DNA of 64,000 nucleotides, taken from the NCBI RefSeq assembly GCF_014779665.1, contig NZ_JACXYY010000007.1, positions 1-64,000 on the forward strand. Reading direction: 5' to 3'. The position numbers and the translations under genes are program-made. Of this stretch, positions 40,434-48,620 are shown piece by piece. Each line of letters starts with the position of its first letter. Positions within the stretch are counted from its first letter, which is position 1. This stretch comes from Nocardioides hwasunensis (GTDB taxonomy: Bacteria > Actinomycetota > Actinomycetes > Propionibacteriales > Nocardioidaceae). Below the pieces are notes generated by a model that was not told where the DNA came from, did not search any database, and saw only the letters and a program-made list of their open reading frames with translations.

Positions 40434-40922
40434 ATGCCCGTCACCCACGTCACCCACGACCTCGACGCCCGCACCCTCACCATCCACGCGGAGTTCGCCG
40501 CCCCGATCGAGCGTGTCTGGGCGGTGTACGCCGACCCGCGCCAGCTCGAGCGGGTCTGGGGCCCGCCCGGCTACCCCTCGACGTTCGTCGACCACGACCT
40601 CAGCGAGGGCGGCCGGATGAACTACTACATGACCAGTCCCGAGGGCGAGCGCTTCTACGCCTACTGGACCGTCACCGGCGTCGACGGCCCGGCCGGCTTC
40701 ACCTTCGACGACGGCTTCGCCCTCGACGAGGACTTCACCCCCAACCCCGACATGCCGGTCTCGTCCAACGCGTTCTCCTTCACCGAGGCCGACGGACGCA
40801 CCCGCGCCACCTACGTCGGGACCTACGCCGACACCGAGTCGCTGCAGAAGGTGCTCGACATGGGCGCCGTCGAGGGCTCGACGCAGGCCATCAACCAGAT
40901 CGACGACCTCGTCGCCGCCTGA
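40434..40922 (+). CDS. SRPBCC (AHSA1-type) domain protein
   Basis: A 162-residue protein with the AHSA1-like pattern IHAEFAAPIERVWAVYADPRQLERVWGPPGYP near the N-terminus, followed by alternating strands and a long C-terminal helix. It belongs to the helix-grip fold and is the usual partner of ArsR-type regulators in this arrangement. A role in ligand binding or stress adaptation is likely; no catalytic residue is clear. The start is ATG 40434, five bases after the regulator's stop. Confidence -1.
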   Translation: MPVTHVTHDLDARTLTIHAEFAAPIERVWAVYADPRQLERVWGPPGYPSTFVDHDLSEGGRMNYYMTSPEGERFYAYWTVTGVDGPAGFTFDDGFALDEDFTPNPDMPVSSNAFSFTEADGRTRATYVGTYADTESLQKVLDMGAVEGSTQAINQIDDLVAA

Positions 40923-40958
40923 GCGGCCACCACACCCCACAGAGAAGAGACCCGACCC

Positions 40959-41522
40959 GTGCGACCCATCGTCGTCACCACCTTCCTCTCCCTCGACGGC
41001 GTCATGGAGGCACCCGGCGGGGGCGAGCACCCCCACGCCGGCTGGACCTTCAAGGACGTCGAGTTCGACCCCGCGGCCTACGACGTCAAGGGCCGCGAGA
41101 CCCAGGAGGCCAGCGCCCTGCTGCTGGGTCGCCGGTCCTACGACGAGTTCGCCCCGGTGTGGCCGTCGATGGAGGAGTTCGCGACCTACAACGCGATGCC
41201 GAAGTACGTCGTGTCCACCACCATCGAGGGCGACACCGCACCCTGGGGCGAGGGACAGGTGCAGGTGCTGCGCGACCTCGACGCGGTCGCCGCGCTGAAG
41301 GAGACCGAGGGCGGGGAGATCCACGTCCACGGAAGCGCCGACCTGGCCCAGGGCCTCGCCTCGGCCGGTCTCGTCGACCGCTACACGCTGCTCGTCTTCC
41401 CGCTCCTGCTCGGCACCGGCAAGCGGCTCTTCGGCGAGTCCGACAAGACCAGGCTCCGCCTCGTCGAGCACGCGGCGTACGACAACGGGATCACCCTGCA
41501 GCGCTACGACGTCGTGCGCTGA
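40959..41522 (+). CDS. Dihydrofolate reductase-like / RibD C-terminal domain protein
   Basis: A 187-residue protein of the RibD_C/DHFR-like family. VVTTFLSLDGVMEAPGG is the N-terminal strand with the family DG motif, LLLGRRSYDEFAPVWP is the nucleotide-binding segment, and GEIHVHGSADLAQGLASAGLVDRYTLLVFPLLLGTGKRLF is the conserved C-terminal half. It is a probable NADPH-dependent reductase. GTG 40959 is the start. It is the third gene of the ArsR operon and its stop is followed by an imperfect inverted repeat. Confidence -1.
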   Translation: MRPIVVTTFLSLDGVMEAPGGGEHPHAGWTFKDVEFDPAAYDVKGRETQEASALLLGRRSYDEFAPVWPSMEEFATYNAMPKYVVSTTIEGDTAPWGEGQVQVLRDLDAVAALKETEGGEIHVHGSADLAQGLASAGLVDRYTLLVFPLLLGTGKRLFGESDKTRLRLVEHAAYDNGITLQRYDVVR

Positions 41523-41527
41523 CCACC

Positions 41528-41572
41528 CGCACGTCGAGGTGCGAGAGCACCAGCGACGAGCCTCGAGGCGCG
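41528..41572. repeat. Imperfect inverted repeat after the RibD-like gene
   Basis: CGCACGTCGAGG (41528-41539) and CCTCGAGGCGCG (41561-41572) match as inverted arms at 10 of 12 positions. The segment between contains GTGCGAGAGCACCAGCGACGAG. It follows the gene's stop by six bases and lies 20 bp before the antiporter start. Confidence -1.
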
Positions 41573-41592
41573 GTTAGTGCCAGACTCGGCAG

Positions 41593-43437
41593 GTGGAGCT
41601 CGCCCTGCTGCTGGTCTCGATGGCGGCCGTCGTCCTGGTCGCGACCGCCGTCAGTGACCGCCTGCACGTCCCCGCGCCGCTGCTGCTCATCGCGGTCGGC
41701 GCGCTGGCGTCGTACGTCCCGCACGTGCCGACGATCCACCTCTCCTCCGAGGTGGTGCTGCTCGGACTGCTGCCACCGCTGCTCTACGCGGCGGCCATCC
41801 AGACCTCGCTGGTCGACTTCAACGCCAACCGCGGCTCCATCCTGCGGCTCTCGGTGGTGCTGGTCGTGCTCACCACGTTCGCCGTCGGCGCGGTCGTGCA
41901 GTGGCTGGTGCCGGGCATCGGCTGGGCGGCCGCCATCGCGATCGGTGCGGTCGTCGCCCCGCCGGACGCCGTCGCGGCCACCGCGGTCGCCAAGCGCATC
42001 GGGCTGCCCCGACGGGTGGTGACGATCCTCGAGGGCGAGTCGCTGCTCAACGACGCCACCGCCCTCGTGGCGCTCCGCACCGCCGTCGCAGCGCTGTCGG
42101 GCGGGGTGGCGCTCGCGCACGTGGGGCTCGACTTCGTCCGGGCCGCCGGCGGCGGGGCCCTCATCGGGTTCGTCCTCTTCGTCCTGGTGGCACGGCTGCG
42201 CAAGCGGATCACCGACCCGCTGATGGACACCGCCATCTCGTTCCTCATCCCCTTCGCCGCCTTCGTCGCCGCCGAGGAGATCGAGGCGTCGGGCGTCATC
42301 TCGGTCGTGGTCGTCGGGCTGCTGCTCGGCCACAAGGCGCCGATCATCCAGACCGCGCAGTCGCGGATCACCGAGCGGATCACCTGGCGCACCATCGCCT
42401 TCGTCCTGGAGAACACCGTCTTCCTGCTCATCGGCCTCCAGCTCCACTGGATCCTCACCGACGTGGCCGAGTCGTCGCTGTCGCCGGGCCGGATCGCGCT
42501 GGTGTGCGGGGCGACCCTCGCGACCGTGATCGCCGTGCGGCTGGCGTGGATCTACGCCACCTGGCTCTTCCGCCGCCTCGGCGAGGACCCGCTCCCGGCG
42601 TCGTGGACCTTCCTCATCGGCTGGGCCGGCATGCGCGGCGTGGTCACCCTGGCCGCGGCGTTCGTCATCCCCTCCGACGCGCCCCACCGAGAGGTGCTGC
42701 TGCTGGTGGCCTTCACCGTCGTGGCCGGCACGCTGTTCCTGCAGGGACTGACGCTGCCGCTGCTCACCCGCCTGCTCGGCGTACCGTCCCCCGACCCGGC
42801 CGAGGACGCGCTCGCCCGGGCCGCACTCCTGCAGCAGGCGGCCGACGCCGGGCTGAGGAAGCTCGAGGAGCTGGAGTACGACGACCACCACGGCGTCGGC
42901 GAGCAGATCCGGGCGCGTCTCGACCAGCGCTCGTTCGCCGCCTGGGAGCAGCTCTCCACCGCGAGCGGCGAGGAGACGCCGTCCGAGCTCTACGCCCGGA
43001 TCCGCGGGGAGATGATCGACGCCGAGCGCGCCAAGGTGCTGCTGGTGCGGAGCAAGGGCAAGATCCCCTCCGACGTGGTCACCCGGGTGCTCGGGATGCT
43101 CGACATCGAGGAGTCGATGCTCGACGCGGGCGTCGAGGCCAACGACGGCATCCGCAGCGGCACGCTCGCCTTCACCGCCGGCCGGCAGTGCGACGACCTC
43201 GGCTCCTTCCCGGCCGTGGAGACCGTGCCCGACCCGGTCTGCGCCACCTGCGTCGAGGACGGCACCCGCTGGGTCTCCCTGCGCCAGTGCCTCCAGTGCG
43301 GGCACGTCGGCTGCTGCGACTCCTCGATCGGCAAGCACGCCACCGCGCACTTCCACCAGACCCTGCACCCGGTCATGCAGTCGGCCGAGCCTGACGAGTC
43401 CTGGCGATGGTGCTTCGTGCACAACCTCACCGGCTGA
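41593..43437 (+). CDS. Na+/H+ antiporter (CPA1) with C-terminal zinc-finger UBP domain
   Basis: A 614-residue fusion. Residues 1-410 are a CPA1/NhaP-like antiporter with about 12 membrane helices; VVAPPDAVAATAVAKRIGLPRRVVTILEGESLLNDATALV is the family's ion-binding core. A cytoplasmic helical linker follows. Residues 533-612 are a ZnF-UBP domain with CATC, CLQCGHVGCC and HATAHFHQTLHP, giving the Cys/His cluster of the ubiquitin-specific protease type zinc finger. The start is GTG 41593. The neighbour is a fused response regulator/thioredoxin-reductase-like protein, so the pair may couple ion exchange with redox or signalling. Function of the UBP-type finger in bacteria is unclear. Confidence -1.
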   Translation: MELALLLVSMAAVVLVATAVSDRLHVPAPLLLIAVGALASYVPHVPTIHLSSEVVLLGLLPPLLYAAAIQTSLVDFNANRGSILRLSVVLVVLTTFAVGAVVQWLVPGIGWAAAIAIGAVVAPPDAVAATAVAKRIGLPRRVVTILEGESLLNDATALVALRTAVAALSGGVALAHVGLDFVRAAGGGALIGFVLFVLVARLRKRITDPLMDTAISFLIPFAAFVAAEEIEASGVISVVVVGLLLGHKAPIIQTAQSRITERITWRTIAFVLENTVFLLIGLQLHWILTDVAESSLSPGRIALVCGATLATVIAVRLAWIYATWLFRRLGEDPLPASWTFLIGWAGMRGVVTLAAAFVIPSDAPHREVLLLVAFTVVAGTLFLQGLTLPLLTRLLGVPSPDPAEDALARAALLQQAADAGLRKLEELEYDDHHGVGEQIRARLDQRSFAAWEQLSTASGEETPSELYARIRGEMIDAERAKVLLVRSKGKIPSDVVTRVLGMLDIEESMLDAGVEANDGIRSGTLAFTAGRQCDDLGSFPAVETVPDPVCATCVEDGTRWVSLRQCLQCGHVGCCDSSIGKHATAHFHQTLHPVMQSAEPDESWRWCFVHNLTG

Positions 43438-43451
43438 CCACCTCGCCCGTC

Positions 43452-43516
43452 CGATATCTGAGGACGTGGCGTACGTCTGGACCGCCGGATCTCGTCCGTG
43501 ACGTCCCCAGATATCG
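43452..43516. repeat. 65-bp palindromic element, CGATAYCTGAGGACG family (intergenic copy)
   Basis: CGATATCTGAGGACGT (43452-43467) pairs with ACGTCCCCAGATATCG (43501-43516) with one mismatch. The total is 65 bp, the same as the copy in copA. Arms and the next eight bases are shared with that copy while the centre is different. It lies 14 bp after the antiporter stop and 18 bp before the next gene on the same strand. Confidence -1.
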
Positions 43517-43534
43517 AGAACTAGGCTGGAAAGC

Positions 43535-45196
43535 ATGGGAGCACCCGCCATCGTCATCGCCTCGGCGAACCACGGCCCGGAGCTGTCGGAGGCCTTCGCC
43601 CGCTACGAGCGGGAGTACGACGTCCGGCTGGTCGGCGACGAGATCAGCGCGAAGGTGACGGCCAAGGAGCTGATCTCCTCGGGCCACCAGGTCGCGCTGT
43701 TCGTCATCGACAGCGACCACGACCGGGAGAAGCTCTACATGCTCATCGGCGGCACCCGGAAGGTCGTGCCGACCGCGCGGCGGCTGATCGTGTCGCACAT
43801 CAGCCGCTTCCGCGCCGACAACGCCGACTTCCGCCATGCGGTCGCCGCCGGCAAGGTCGACGCTCTGCTGCTGATGCCGCAGGGGCCGCGCGACGAGGAG
43901 TTCCACGGTGCGGTGGGCGAGCTGCTCAACGAGTGGAACGCCACCGTCGCGACGCCGGTCGTGGAGAACGTGCGGATCATCACGCCGGAGAAGGACGCCC
44001 TCACCCGCGAGCTGCTCGACTACCTCAGCCGGGTCGGCATGCCCACCGGCGTGCACCACCCCGACAGCGAGATCGGCCGGGAGGTGATGGCCACCTGCCC
44101 CGAGGACGTCGGCCGCTGGCCGGTCGTGAGCTCGCTCGCCGGCTGGTCCGGGCACTGCCCGAGCGTGCGGTCGCTGGCCAACCAGCTCTACGGACGTCCC
44201 GACGAGATCGACGTCGACGAGGTGGTCGACCTCGTCGTGGTCGGCGCAGGCCCCGCCGGGCTGGCCGCGAGCGTGTACGCCTCGAGCGAGGGCCTCTCGA
44301 CGGTCTGTCTCGAGGCCGAGGCCATCGGCGGGCAGGCCGGCACCAGCTCGATGATCCGCAACTACCTCGGCTTCCCGCGCGGCATCTCCGGCATGCGGCT
44401 CGCCCAGCGCGCCCGCGGTCAGGCCCTCCGGTTCGGCACCCGCTTCTTCACCGGCTGGCCGGCGACCGGGATCTCGCCGTGCGACGACGGCGGCCACCAC
44501 GTCGTGCACACCGAGGGCGGCGACGTGCACACCCGGTCGGTCCTCGTCTCGACCGGCGTGAACTACCGCCGGCTCGGCGTCGACTCGCTCGAGGAGCTCG
44601 TCGGCCGCGGCGTCTACTACGGAGCGGCGATGGCCGCCGCGCGCGAGCTCGCCGGCGACCACGTGGTCATCGTGGGCGGCGGCAACTCCGCGGGGCAGGC
44701 CGCGATCCACGCCGCCCGGTTCGCCAAGGAGGTCACGATCGTCGTACGCCGTCCCGACCTGGCCGCCACCATGTCGTCGTACCTCATCGACGAGATCCAG
44801 TGGAACCCGCGCATCAGCGTGCGCGGCTGCACCCGGGTCGTCGACGGAGGCGCCGACGACATCGGCCACCTCGACTGGCTGACCGTCGAGGACGTCGACT
44901 CCGGCGCGCGGGAGAACGTCGACGCGCGCGGGCTGTTCCTCCTCCTGGGCGCGGCCCCGGAGTGCGGGTGGCTGCCTCCCGAGGTGCTGCGCGACGAGCG
45001 CGGCTTCGTGCTCACCGGCCGCGACATCCCGCCCGAGCAGTGGGTCGGCGACGTGCCGCCGGAGGAGCTCGCCACCACCGTCCCGGGCATCTTCGCCGGC
45101 GGGGACATCCGGTCGGGATCGATGAAGCGGGTCGCCTCCGCCACCGGCGAGGGCGCCTCGGTCGTGTCGTCGGTGCACACCTGGCTGGCCGGGTAG
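43535..45196 (+). CDS. Fused response regulator/thioredoxin-disulfide reductase-like flavoprotein
   Basis: A 553-residue fusion. Residues 1-130 are a receiver-like domain (VIASANHGPELSEAFARYE). Residues 140-215 look thioredoxin-like. The rest is a thioredoxin-reductase-type flavoprotein: FAD motif GAGPAGLAASVYASSEGL at 239, IGGQAGTSSMIRNYLGFP, NADP-binding GGGNSAGQAA at 379 and FAGGDIRSGSMKRVASATGEG. The redox CxxC of ordinary TrxR is replaced by YYGAAM near residue 360, so it cannot use the normal dithiol relay. Such fused proteins are a known NCBI class. It is next to the antiporter-UBP gene. Its TAG stop lies inside a palindromic arm. Confidence -1.
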   Translation: MGAPAIVIASANHGPELSEAFARYEREYDVRLVGDEISAKVTAKELISSGHQVALFVIDSDHDREKLYMLIGGTRKVVPTARRLIVSHISRFRADNADFRHAVAAGKVDALLLMPQGPRDEEFHGAVGELLNEWNATVATPVVENVRIITPEKDALTRELLDYLSRVGMPTGVHHPDSEIGREVMATCPEDVGRWPVVSSLAGWSGHCPSVRSLANQLYGRPDEIDVDEVVDLVVVGAGPAGLAASVYASSEGLSTVCLEAEAIGGQAGTSSMIRNYLGFPRGISGMRLAQRARGQALRFGTRFFTGWPATGISPCDDGGHHVVHTEGGDVHTRSVLVSTGVNYRRLGVDSLEELVGRGVYYGAAMAAARELAGDHVVIVGGGNSAGQAAIHAARFAKEVTIVVRRPDLAATMSSYLIDEIQWNPRISVRGCTRVVDGGADDIGHLDWLTVEDVDSGARENVDARGLFLLLGAAPECGWLPPEVLRDERGFVLTGRDIPPEQWVGDVPPEELATTVPGIFAGGDIRSGSMKRVASATGEGASVVSSVHTWLAG

Positions 45197-45234
45197 TCCC
45201 CTACGTTCTCGCCGACCGGATCGTCGGGGACTAC
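45193..45234. repeat. 42-bp palindromic element (copy 2)
   Basis: GTAGTCCCCTACG (45193-45205) pairs with CGTCGGGGACTAC (45222-45234) with one mismatch. Length and arms match the 39968-40009 copy. The TAG stop of the flavoprotein gene (45194-45196) is within the left arm. It separates convergent genes, so a terminator role is possible. Confidence -1.
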
Positions 45235-45243
45235 GACACGGGG

Positions 45244-45621
45244 TCAGAGCTGGATCAGCAGGAAGACCACCGCGAGCGCGGGGAACAGCCCCTGGGTGAC
45301 GGCGGCGCGCGCCTTGGAGCGGTCGTGGGTGACGAGGACGAGCGCGGCGGCCAGCATCGACGCGGTGCCAGCGAGGGCGAGGGCCGTGCCCACGTCGTGG
45401 TTGCCGCCGAGCAGCAGCAGTCCGACGGCGGTGACGATCGCCAGGAAGAGGTTGTAGAAGCCCTGGTTGTAGGCCAGCGGCCGGGTGATCTCGGCGTCCG
45501 CCTCGGAGATCCCGAACGTCTTGCGCGTCGCGGGCTCGGTCCAGCGGTAGGACTCGAGGACCCAGATGTAGACGTGGAGCAGGGCCGCCAGGGCCGCGAG
45601 CACCACCGCGATGATCGTCAT
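45244..45621 (-). CDS. DUF1304 family membrane protein
   Basis: A 125-residue membrane protein with four hydrophobic segments. The N-terminal VLAALAALLHVYIWVLESYRW, the NQGFYNLFLAIVTAVGLLLLGG segment and the FALFP-like C-terminal LFPALAVVFLLIQL are the DUF1304 pattern. The function is unknown. It converges with the flavoprotein gene, with the 42-bp palindrome between them. Confidence -1.
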   Translation of the reverse strand: MTIIAVVLAALAALLHVYIWVLESYRWTEPATRKTFGISEADAEITRPLAYNQGFYNLFLAIVTAVGLLLLGGNHDVGTALALAGTASMLAAALVLVTHDRSKARAAVTQGLFPALAVVFLLIQL

Positions 45622-45627
45622 GCCCGC

Positions 45628-45656
45628 ACCCTAGGGGTGTGACGCACCCCTGGGTA
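45628..45656. promoter_or_regulatory. Dyad CACCCTAGGGGTG / CACCCCTGGGT in divergent spacer
   Basis: The imperfect inverted repeat ACCCTAGGGGTG...CACCCCTGGGT lies immediately upstream of the DUF1304 start and before the small membrane protein gene. The G/C-tract core CCCTAGGGG resembles the CsoR-type operator at 10824, but flanks differ, so it may just be another divergent operator. No regulator is adjacent. Confidence -1.
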
Positions 45657-45730
45657 GGTGACGCGAGCGCGCCGATGGGCGCATAGTCGACGCGAGCGGC
45701 ACCCGCCGCGCGTATCGAGGAGGAACCCTG

Positions 45731-45940
45731 ATGGGACGACTGATCGGCATCCTGCTCGTCATCTGGCTCGTGATCGGGGCCTTCGCCGCCTACCAGCGCG
45801 GGTACTTCGAGGGCGGGGACAAGAACTGCTCCGAGACCAGCGACATCGTCCTCAACATCGTCGCCGGGCCGCTCAACTACACCGGCGTCAACCCCAAGAC
45901 CGACTGCTCGAAGATCGACGTCCCGGAGCCCTCGCAGTAG
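45731..45940 (+). CDS. Small membrane protein, hypothetical
   Basis: A 69-residue protein with one hydrophobic helix (LIGILLVIWLVIGAFAAYQ), then a short extracytoplasmic-like segment with two cysteines (KNCSETSD, KTDCSK) that could form a disulfide. The ribosome binding site is GAGGAGGAACC. Such small proteins are common in actinobacteria and have no known role. Confidence -1.
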   Translation: MGRLIGILLVIWLVIGAFAAYQRGYFEGGDKNCSETSDIVLNIVAGPLNYTGVNPKTDCSKIDVPEPSQ

Positions 45941-45958
45941 GACTCCCGGCCCGGACGG

Positions 45959-46183
45959 TCAGCGGCCGCGGTTGCGCGGGTGGTCCTTCGCGGTGCGCTC
46001 GTTGCCGCGGCGGTAGTTGCCCGTGACGCGGGCCATCAGCTCCTGCTCGTCGTCGCCGTCCGCGACGTCGGCGAGGAAGCGGGAGGCCGCGCCGCCCCGC
46101 AGCACGGTGGCGCGGCGGCCGTGGTGGGTGATGACGACCTCGCCGCCGCGGACGTCGTAGTCGAATCCCTCGGGACCTGGCAC
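45959..46183 (-). CDS. Small conserved hypothetical protein
   Basis: A 74-residue protein starting at GTG 46183 (PGPEGFDYDVRGGEVVITHHGRRATVLRGG) and ending with MARVTGNYRRGNERTAKDHPRNRGR. The pattern is familiar from actinobacterial hypothetical proteins (basic tail with RGNERTA). There is no membrane segment. No function is known. It is 19 bp downstream of the DinB-like gene on the same strand and may form an operon with it. Confidence -1.
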   Translation of the reverse strand: MPGPEGFDYDVRGGEVVITHHGRRATVLRGGAASRFLADVADGDDEQELMARVTGNYRRGNERTAKDHPRNRGR

Positions 46184-46202
46184 GGAGCCAGCCTGCCACG
46201 GC

Positions 46203-46781
46203 TCAGAGCCAGGTCGGCGTCCAGTCGTCCGGCGGGTCCTCCCCCACGCGCCCGTCGACCGCCTCGCGCAGGAGGTCGGCGTGACCGGTGTGGCGGCTGT
46301 ACTCCTCGACCATGTCGAACAGGAGCCGCCGCAACCTGGGGTGGTTGCCGTTGCCGTCGTCGACATGCGCGACGAGGTCGAGACCGCCGTCGGCGAGGGC
46401 GTCCGCGACCAGATCGTCCGCGCGCAGGACCGCCTCGTCGTACGCCGTGTAGAGCTCGGCGGCGGACAGCGCGTCGGCCCGGGCGAACTCCCACTCGTTG
46501 GTCCCGTCGTGACCCATCGAGCTCCAGGGCTCGTCGAGCGGGATCCCCCGCAGCTTGGTCAGGAGGAGGTAGTCCTCGGCGACGGCGAGGTGGAGCAGCA
46601 GCCCACCGAGCGACATGGCCGACGACGCGAGCCGCTGCCGCAGACCCGCCTCGTCGAGCCCGTCGGCCTTCCAGCGGAACGTGGCCCTCATCCGACCCAG
46701 TGAGCCGAGGAGGTGCTCGACCTCGGTGCCGGCCAGCGGCGGCTCCCACGGTGGCGGGACCCAGATGTCGTCAGTGCTCAT
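46203..46781 (-). CDS. DinB/DUF664 family protein (mycothiol-dependent type)
   Basis: A 192-residue four-helix protein of the DinB-like superfamily. LLHLAVAEDYLLLTKLRG is the metal-binding helix with its His, and MVEEYSRHTGHADLLREAVDG is the conserved HxxH-type region of the DUF664/mycothiol-dependent maleylpyruvate isomerase-like group. It probably acts in thiol transfer or detoxification with mycothiol. A related protein is encoded at 56116. Confidence -1.
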   Translation of the reverse strand: MSTDDIWVPPPWEPPLAGTEVEHLLGSLGRMRATFRWKADGLDEAGLRQRLASSAMSLGGLLLHLAVAEDYLLLTKLRGIPLDEPWSSMGHDGTNEWEFARADALSAAELYTAYDEAVLRADDLVADALADGGLDLVAHVDDGNGNHPRLRRLLFDMVEEYSRHTGHADLLREAVDGRVGEDPPDDWTPTWL

Positions 46782-46878
46782 GGCTCGACGCTAGACCCGG
46801 TTCCGGACGTTCGGCGACCGCCTGCTCCGACGCACAGGGGTCTGGACACCGTCGCCCCTCCGGGAGGATCGTGACCCG

Positions 46879-47970
46879 ATGCGACGACTCGGAGTCCTCC
46901 TCACCCCCGCCCTGGCTGTCCTCCTCTCCCTGCCGCCGGCCCCGTCCACCGCCGTCCCCGGCGAGGCGGACGCCACGGCCCAGGGACCCAACCCGTTCCG
47001 CGACGGCTGGCACGAGTCGGTCCTCGACGCCGACCAGAACTTCCGCGGCCTCGAGGCGGTCAGCCGCACCGAGGCCTGGGTCACCGGTGAGAGCCTCACC
47101 GACGGCGGCGTGGCCCGTGTCTTCCGCACGACGGACCGCGGCAGGACCTGGGCCGACGTCAGCCCCGCCGACAGTGCTGGCCTGTCGTTCCGCGACGTCG
47201 AGGTGCACGGGAAGGTCGCGCACGTGCTGGCCATCGGACCGGGTGAGGCCTCCCGCATCTACCGCTCGACCGACGGCGGTGCCACGTGGACGGAGGCCTT
47301 CCGCAACACCGACGAGAAGGCGTTCTACGACTGCATGGCGTTCTACGGCAACGGCCGGCGCGGCCTCGCGGTGAGCGACCCGGTCGAGGGCAAGCTCCGG
47401 ATCCTCTCCACCGACGACCGCGGCAGGTCGTGGTCGGTGCTCCCCAGCAGGGGCATGCCCGCCACGGCCGACGAGTTCGGCTTCGCGGCGAGCGGGGACT
47501 GCCTCGTCACCTCGGGCACGTCCGCCTTCATCATCACCGGCGGCGCGAAGTCGCGGGTGCTGCGGTCGGACGACCGTGGGCTCACGTGGAAGGCCACCGC
47601 CTCCGGCATCCCGGCCGGTGAGTCCGCCGGCGGCTTCGCCGGCGCCTTCGCCTCCCCGCGCCACGGCATCGTCGTCGGCGGCGACTTCGCCGACGCGGGC
47701 AACACCGAGGACACGACGGCGTACACCCGCGACGGACGGACGTGGACCTCCGGCGGGGACCTGCGCCACGTCGGCGAGGACGTCACCGTCCTGCGCGGCT
47801 GGAGGTACGCCCTGGCGACCGGTGACTACGACGGCTCGGCGGGCACCAGCCTGACCTCCGACGGCGGGCGCACGTGGACGCGCGTCTCGAAGAAGGGCTA
47901 CCACGTCATCGACTGCGTCGCGACGACCTGCTGGGCGGCCGGGAGCACAGGCCGCGTCGGGCGCGGCTGA
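46879..47970 (+). CDS. Secreted YCF48/BNR-type beta-propeller protein
   Basis: A 363-residue protein with a signal peptide (residues 1-25, LGVLLTPALAVLLSLPPAPSTAV). BNR/Asp-box repeats are repeated: TTDRGRTWADVSPA, STDGGATWTEAF, STDDRGRSWSVL, SDDRGLTWKATA and SDGGRTWTRVSK. Several such propellers are sialidase-like or photosystem-assembly-factor (Ycf48) type. No catalytic sialidase Arg triad or Asp is visible, so it is likely a binding propeller. It has Cys residues (CMAF, DCLVTSG, DCVATTCW) compatible with disulfides. It begins the plus-strand stretch after the DinB gene. Confidence -1.
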   Translation: MRRLGVLLTPALAVLLSLPPAPSTAVPGEADATAQGPNPFRDGWHESVLDADQNFRGLEAVSRTEAWVTGESLTDGGVARVFRTTDRGRTWADVSPADSAGLSFRDVEVHGKVAHVLAIGPGEASRIYRSTDGGATWTEAFRNTDEKAFYDCMAFYGNGRRGLAVSDPVEGKLRILSTDDRGRSWSVLPSRGMPATADEFGFAASGDCLVTSGTSAFIITGGAKSRVLRSDDRGLTWKATASGIPAGESAGGFAGAFASPRHGIVVGGDFADAGNTEDTTAYTRDGRTWTSGGDLRHVGEDVTVLRGWRYALATGDYDGSAGTSLTSDGGRTWTRVSKKGYHVIDCVATTCWAAGSTGRVGRG

Positions 47971-48006
47971 CCCATCCGCGCCGTCAGCACGCGCCGAACA
48001 GCACGT

Positions 48007-48255
48007 GTGAGCCAGCCCGACCCCGTCCTCGCCATGTTCGCCAGCCGCAGCGTGCCCCGCCACCTGGTGCGGGGCGCGCTGGGACTGCCGATGCTGGTGG
48101 CGGCCTTCGCGCTGGTGCCGTGGCTCGGCCCGCTCGCGCTGCTGCTCGTCGTGCCGGCGGTGGTGCTGCTGCGCGGCTGCCCGACGTGCTGGGCGCTCGG
48201 GCTCGCGCAGACCTGCGCGGTCCCGCGCCCGGCGAGGCCGTCGACGGGCGACTGA
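48007..48255 (+). CDS. Small membrane protein, hypothetical
   Basis: An 82-residue protein with a GTG start at 48007 and two hydrophobic segments (LGLPMLVAAFALVPWL and LALLLVVPAVVLLRG). A C-terminal CPTCWALGLAQTC cluster has a CxxC pair. Its function is unknown; the CxxC could bind metal or form a disulfide. It converges with the monooxygenase gene at 48269. Confidence -1.
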   Translation: MSQPDPVLAMFASRSVPRHLVRGALGLPMLVAAFALVPWLGPLALLLVVPAVVLLRGCPTCWALGLAQTCAVPRPARPSTGD

Positions 48256-48268
48256 CCTCGTCCCCGCC

Positions 48269-48562
48269 TCAGCCGACGGGCTGCAGCGGGTGGATCGCCA
48301 CCTCACCGCTCAGCGCGCCGTCGGCAGCAGCGAAGGCGTCGGCCACGTGGGGCATGCCCATGTGGGCGTCGAGCGCCTCGGCGTCGGTCCAGCGCTCGAC
48401 CGTGACGAAGGTGCCCGGCGCACTCGTCGACTCGAAGAGGTCGTAGGCCAGGCATCCCTCCTCGCCACGGGTCGCCTCGACCAGGGTCTGCAACGCCTGC
48501 CGGACCTGGTCGGCGGCCTCGGGCTTGGCGGGGATGGTGGCGACGACCTGGAGCTCACTCAT
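48269..48562 (-). CDS. Putative quinol monooxygenase (ABM family)
   Basis: A 97-residue ABM-domain protein (dimeric alpha-beta barrel). LQVVATIPAKPEAADQVRQALQTLVEATRGEEGCLAYDLFES is the family pattern; the C-terminal VTVERWTDAEALDAHM follows the YgiN-like consensus. It probably oxidises quinol-type substrates or protects against them. The start is ATG 48562, divergent from a membrane protein gene 58 bp away. Confidence -1.
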   Translation of the reverse strand: MSELQVVATIPAKPEAADQVRQALQTLVEATRGEEGCLAYDLFESTSAPGTFVTVERWTDAEALDAHMGMPHVADAFAAADGALSGEVAIHPLQPVG

Positions 48563-48620
48563 GGCGGAGTCCTTTTCAGAGGTGGACCCCCAGTGTGCGC
48601 CGCTGGCTACGCTCTGTCAG

